DNA from: Cerrena zonata
Taxonomy: Eukaryota > Basidiomycota > Agaricomycetes > Polyporales > Cerrenaceae
DNA: 64,000 nucleotides
Direction: 5' to 3'
NCBI GenBank assembly: GCA_038087015.1
Contig: JASBNA010000036.1
Location: forward strand, 62,001-126,000
Of this stretch, positions 59,521 through 64,000 are shown piece by piece. The position numbers and the translations under genes were made by a program. Below the pieces are notes generated by a model. The model was not told where the DNA came from. It worked only from the letters and a program-made list of their open reading frames with translations, and made no database searches. The first letter of the stretch is position 1. The number at the start of each line of letters is the position of its first letter.

Positions 59521-59829
59521 CTCCAATAGATTTTTGTCAATCAAAGCAGGACGGTAAATCGTGTAATATTCCTTGACCATGAACCATTACGGTATATCTA
59601 GGAGGAAACATAATATTTGAGTAACGATGATTCCACTTCAAGTTAAGTTACTGTTACTGTATAGAGATACAATAGCCTCAGTTGAATGGGCCGGGTATTC
59701 AAATTTTCAAATAGAGTTCCAAGCGCCCATAGTGTATTTTCCCTCCGTTCTACAAGTACTTCCGTTACTCTGCTTCGCCGACCAACGATTTCGTTCTATC
59801 CTCTATTGACTTAGAAAGACACCAGAATC
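59521..59829. other. Intergenic
   Basis: About 300 bp with no supported gene, upstream of the CCDC137-like gene. Confidence 0.5.
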
Positions 59830-60674
59830 ATGCCACATAAACGTGCTAAGCGGTCCGTACGTGAGAAGCTTCGCTCGGATACGTATGTATGACACCTCCC
59901 TATAGCGATGCATTACCGTTAATGTGCCATTAGCGGAGTGGATACTGCTCCGGAGAAGAGATCTCTGAGTAAAGAGGAGGTACCCAAGAGTGTTTCTCGT
60001 ATACTCAATGCTGCAAAGATTCAACAAGAATGGCGAGCAAAACACAAACGCAATTCTGAAGATGCTGAGTTGGAGGCTGGCCCTGCTCGCAAGAAGCAGA
60101 AAAGGGCTTCTAAAAGTGCGGACGGCTCAAATGCCTCTGATCTGCGAATCAAACCTGGAGAATCACTCGCACACTTTAATAGGTACGTTTCTCGACCCAT
60201 CATGTCCATTGCCATACTTTACAAGTGAATATTAGACGGGTTGAGAACTCTATGCGCGGCGATGTTCGTACGGCCATGCAGACATCATCTTCAGTCGCAC
60301 GAAAAGTAAAGAAGGAAGAAGCGATCTCGAAAGGGAAACAGTCGAAATCGAATCCTATTCAAGGGAAGAAAACGAAACCTGATTCTGAAGATGACGCCGA
60401 AGAGGAGGGGAAATCAAATCAGTCGACACAATCTCAGCCCAAAGAGTTCACTGTACTCTCTACTTCGACCCCTCGTCGCTTGAACGATATAGTCATGGCA
60501 CCCCCGGAAATCAAGAAATTACCAAGAGGAGCTAAATTGAAGAATCAAGTATCGTCCTCACAAAGTCTCAAGGATGGAGTCTTGTCCATGGCTCAGAAGG
60601 CTATGTTGGAGGAGGAACGCGAGAGGGCTATCAGGCTCTATCGCGAGATGAAGCAAAAGAATTTAGGCGGTTGA
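59830..60674 (+). CDS. Lysine-rich coiled-coil nuclear/nucleolar-type protein, CCDC137-like
   Basis: Exons 59830-59882, 59934-60182 and 60236-60674 encode 246 residues. The start is basic (MPHKRAKRSVREKLR). A nuclear-localisation-type run follows (ARKKQKRASK), then the segment RIKPGESLAHFNRRVE, which resembles the conserved core of CCDC137-type proteins. After this come an acidic/Lys-rich disordered middle (SEDDAEEEG), DIVMAPPEIKKLPRGAKL, and a C-terminal charged helix (MLEEERERAIRLYREMK). No enzyme motif. A nucleolar or ribosome-biogenesis role is inferred from composition and the weak family resemblance. The junctions are clean and all in phase. Confidence 0.75.
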
Positions 60675-60729
60675 AAAACTTGTAGCAACGTCGGTTGTAT
60701 TTGTACTCGAAATGTAATCAAAATATTTT

Positions 60730-60831
60730 TGCCACGTACCTGGATTGAACAAGTGACCTTTGCATCTACGCTTACGTAATCTGAATTACGCAAACTACAA
60801 GTGCAACGCGCTACCACTACGCCAACGCGGC
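60730..60831 (-). tRNA. tRNA-Thr(UGU) with a 30-nt intron
   Basis: On the minus strand the acceptor GCCGCGT pairs with ACGTGGC (60731-60737), with discriminator A at 60730. The D arm is GCGT-AGTGGTA-GCGC. The anticodon stem TTGCA/TGCAA encloses loop CTTGTA+A. The T arm is ACTTG-TTCAATC-CAGGT. Anticodon TGT reads threonine ACA. A 30-nt intron (60766-60795) sits after position 37, the canonical site. A short T-run lies just downstream on the transcribed strand. All stems pair, with only G-T wobbles. Confidence 0.93.
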
Positions 60832-61067
60832 ATTCGCCTCCCAACTTTGCCCATTGTTTCTATCGAGTATCTTCAAATCTACATCTTCACATCCGCAAAG
60901 AACACTGATTCTTGAACCATTCAAAGTCCGAGTCAACATTTTTAATGTTTGTACAAGAGTATGATCATTAGAAATCAAAACAATAAAGATATAAGCGAAA
61001 AGCGTCCTTTCAATAATACAAATGCACTGGAAAGTTACTACAACCTCGACATGTTCGTCTCCTCAGA

Positions 61068-63534
61068 CTAGGCGGCCTTATCAATATCAATCGGAATTTT
61101 TGGGAGGGGCCTATGCATTCGAGCATGGAATGAAGTCGGAGAGTAAACTGAAGCCGTGGATTGCGACTTCGCGCCCGCCTCCTTAAGCTGTCGTACCATC
61201 GAAGTGCATACTCCAGTGCGCACATCTATTGGCAGACGTCTGACAGTAAAGTGGTGGTTAAAAACAGTAATCGGAGAGTCAATACTCGATCGTGAGAGCA
61301 AACTGTCTAGCTCTCCCTCCGAGGTAGGCGTTATAACATCTTCGTTCGAGTCGAAGAATTTATCATAACGGCCACTGAGTACGGCTTCAAGCAGGTCTGA
61401 CATGCCTGCGTCGAGGAGCGTTAATGCGTGTCTCGGACAAATTGTGATGACTTGACGACACATCATGATGAATCTGTCAATTGGGTTGGTCACTTCTGAT
61501 CCACGGGCCTTGGCGTTGGTATCCAGCCTTCTGAGGAACGTGACAGTGTCAGATGGGAGCTCAAAGTAGCCTTCGTAAATATTGAGGTCGGATACTTTGA
61601 GGAATTGGTGGATAATGTACTGGAAGGCGTGGAAGGCTCGCATGTAGGGCATACCGATGATTGTATGTACTGCAGCACGCCAATAGTCCTCAGGCGTGGA
61701 AGTGCATGAGAACAAGATACGCACAGCGGCGTCCTTTACGTCAGTAGCTCCTCGGTTTGTGGTGTCTTCAATTCTGAAGGATACAATATGAGTAACGGGT
61801 ATGAAAGAAAGTTAACGTTCACTCACGCTATGATGCCGGTCACGATTCTCCAGAGCTTATACATACTATCTGTTTCCGTGGTATGATAATCTTCTAGGAT
61901 CGCACAATTTGCTACACATACTTCCATGAGAATAGTGGTAGCGAATTTGCCGGGTGTACTTCCTTGGCGACACGCCCGCGAGGGAAAAATTCTGTAAGTC
62001 TCATATTCCACACTCTCGCCTCTATCATGGCTACGTCCCAATGGAGTTTCAGAATATTTCCGGCACTGATCTTCGCTAGTCGAAGCATATGGTTCGCAAA
62101 CTCTCGCACTGAAGGATGATGGCGTGCTAGAGAGCCTAGAACGAAGAGCGAGGTAATGATCATGCAATTGCGCCTATGGGCCTCCGGCCAATGTATAAGA
62201 ACTTTAGTTTCTGAAAAAGGCTCTGCTATGTCGGGGAATCCTTGCAACCAAAGTTTCCTGATGGTATTCAGGATCCCGGCATTGATGAAGAGATCGGCAG
62301 CTTGCGGAAGATGGAAGGCAATGCGGAAGGCAAGTTGAAAGAAAGGGAGTGTTGGGTGGAGTGTAACACCACGATCATCGCAATGGGTTGTTCTAAGGGC
62401 CGGGTAGGTGTTGTAAATAGAAGTGATATAGTTCTCAGCGGGATTGTTATCAGCGAACGGTCGAATGAAGGACATGATAACGTCGACGAGTTTGTGAAGA
62501 TTGAATAACATCGTCTTTGAGTTTCGAGTGGTCAACAGATATTGTACGAAACATTCCGCTGGAGGTGGGAGGTCGCACCTGTCGATTGTAGAGAATACTT
62601 CGGGGACGGCAGGCAAAGTACTGGCGAGGAGTGCGTCAAAAAATCGGTATAAAGGGAGGTAAGAATCAGTCGGTCCGCTAGTATGACGTTCCGTGAGAAG
62701 GGTGACCATAGTAGCCATGCTGAGACTAGAGTGAATCACGGTCCGACCACGATTATTTTCAAGAAGGTGTCTAAAGACCAGGCAAAATCGAGGCTGGTAA
62801 TGTGTAAATGTCGACCATGGAGTCGCCATATCGTCCAGTTTAGCTAGCTTCCTGAGAACGTCTATCACGACGCTCTCTGGGAACAACATCAAATTTTCGA
62901 CAATCGCCCTTGTCCGCGAGGAGGTAATTTGCCGTACTAGCATATTCCATGCCCTTGTTGCGACAAAGGATGGATACGCATTCTGTCTAAAGACCGGAGT
63001 TAGAGCTGATTCCGTAGTAAGAGATTATTGACATCTATCATACCTTTGTAATTCAATTAAATCTTGGTAGAATTGATCGGGAATATCATCCGACCTATTC
63101 AATCTGGTTGAGATTCTCCACAGTCGAACGTGTACATGAAGTGCGCCAAGGACGGCTTGTCGTGCGAGAATTCGAATGGGAATCAATGGTTGGTCCTTTG
63201 GGTAAGACAAGAAATGTGCGCGGGCCGTAGGGGCTATTGTGCTCGTCGTCGTCACGGAGAATGATGATGCCTTTGCAGCAAGTACTGCATAGTGACCATG
63301 CAACGTAGTGGAGGATGCATCCATAGAAATTTTTTCCTTTTCCGCCGCTTTTTCCGTGCACGAAGATGAGAATACAGTGAGTGTCTGAGCCTCCTCTGTA
63401 CAAATCCCTGTTACAGAGTCTGGAGCCTCCTCATCTGACTCCCGACCGAGGATGAGAGTGTCATCTTGAGAGATATATGCTTCCTCGCGCATCGTTCTGT
63501 TGCCCGTGGCGTATCCACCGAGAGCGTAAGGCAT
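61068..63534 (-). CDS. ARM/HEAT-like protein of unknown function, ~767 aa, paralogue of the 9.6 kb gene
   Basis: Exon 1 is 63534-63044. Exon 2 starts at 62986 (acceptor TTTAG before ACAG). The last exon is 61773-61068. Between them, coding frame changes near 61950-62000. The best solution is a 53-bp intron (GTGGAA...GGAAG) joining AMIEARV to TPGKFATTIL, but its signals are weak, so a frameshift is possible. The protein is a Leu-rich alpha-solenoid with no catalytic motif. Its match to the 9.6-13.1 kb gene includes IPDQFYQDLIELQR before intron 1 and EVTNPIDRF near the C-terminus. The N-terminal ~80 residues are Ser/Thr/Glu-rich. An upstream exon beyond 63534 cannot be excluded. Function unknown. 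Confidence 0.65.
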
Positions 63535-64000
63535 GGGATGAAATGAAGGCAAAGGTATCCTGAGAGGTGAGACGCAGGAAAGGCGGAGCAGAACGAGGAA
63601 TCAAGGGTCAGAATACACAGAGGCCCTGTAGATGTTTAGGCTGTGCATCTGAGATGTGTATAGGTATGTAGACCTGATATAGATACTTTGCCAATTCTGC
63701 ATGATGTGATGTGCCAGACAGAACAAGCGTGTGAATCTTAGAAAGGCTGAAACATTGACATTCAACAATCAATTCCTCCAGACTTCGCCGCTATATGTCA
63801 CATAGCGATCATAGCACCATGGACAGCGACGCTGGATGAGCTGAGGCGGAGCTGTGAAAAGCTATTCCGCTAGAATAGACTGTCAAGTAGAACAGTTTCG
63901 TGCGTTCTACGCGTTCTTGTCATCGTGATGATCATGATCCTGATACCTGGAAGTCGTCCCGCGTCTCTTATCCATAAATCCCGTCTTAAGAAGCACAAAC
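63535..64000. other. Upstream flank of the last gene
   Basis: No independent gene seen. It could contain a 5' exon of the ARM/HEAT-like gene, since a CTCTCAG acceptor-like site precedes its open frame near 63560. Confidence 0.4.

Noticed and set aside
1..64000. CRISPR array, prophage, bacterial operon or insertion sequence
   Set aside because: The spliced genes, TATA promoters and nuclear-type tRNA intron mark fungal nuclear DNA. No spaced direct-repeat array or IS ends were seen.

Overview
The window looks like nuclear DNA of a basidiomycete fungus, most likely an Agaricomycete. Almost every gene is split by many 45-65 bp GT-AG introns, often with CTNAC/CTAAC-like branch sites. There is a PHO84-type phosphate permease, a microsomal P450, F-box and crinkler-like kinase genes, and small secreted proteins of basidiomycete type. 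No bacterial, viral or organellar signals were seen. Exon models below were built by hand: GT/AG ends were placed and reading phase was checked through to the stop. Names rest on remembered family motifs, not on a database search.

Layout. 0.4-1.9 kb: decayed ARM/HEAT-like gene. 3.5-4.2 kb: dual-specificity phosphatase. 6.6-21.4 kb: an accessory block in which a degenerate ~2.6-3.2 kb segment carrying a dead crinkler-like kinase occurs twice in direct orientation (6.6-9.3 and 18.2-21.4). Between the copies lie a 1043-residue ARM/HEAT-like gene, two tandem alpha/beta hydrolases and a truncated histidine-phosphatase pseudogene. 21.7-25.7 kb: housekeeping genes HSP60 (with one apparent frameshifting base) and farnesyl diphosphate synthase. 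27-29.3 kb: cytochrome P450, convergent with a secreted protein of unknown function. 31.9-33.2 kb: polytopic membrane protein. 33.9-36.2 kb: low-complexity protein with a fourfold repeat. 36.6-38.1 kb: SRPK-like kinase with an in-frame stop. 38.4-43.4 kb: F-box protein and a trypsin-fold protein, both preceded by a shared ~130 bp repeat. 44-46.7 kb: Rho1 GTPase and an AKAP7-like 2H phosphoesterase. 47.1-48.5 kb: a secreted Gly/Asn-rich protein made of alternating duplicated exons. 48.6-50.8 kb: gene-free. 50.9-60.7 kb: two small unknown genes, phosphate permease, FAD monooxygenase, a CCDC137-like nucleolar-type protein and an intron-containing tRNA-Thr. 61-63.5 kb: a second complete paralogue of the ARM/HEAT-like family.

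The genes do not form an obvious pathway. The housekeeping genes are interspersed with lineage-specific, often duplicated or decayed genes. The strongest candidate for something undescribed is the exon-repeat secreted protein at 47.1-48.5 kb. The repeat-bearing protein at 33.9-36.2 kb and the ARM/HEAT-like family come next.
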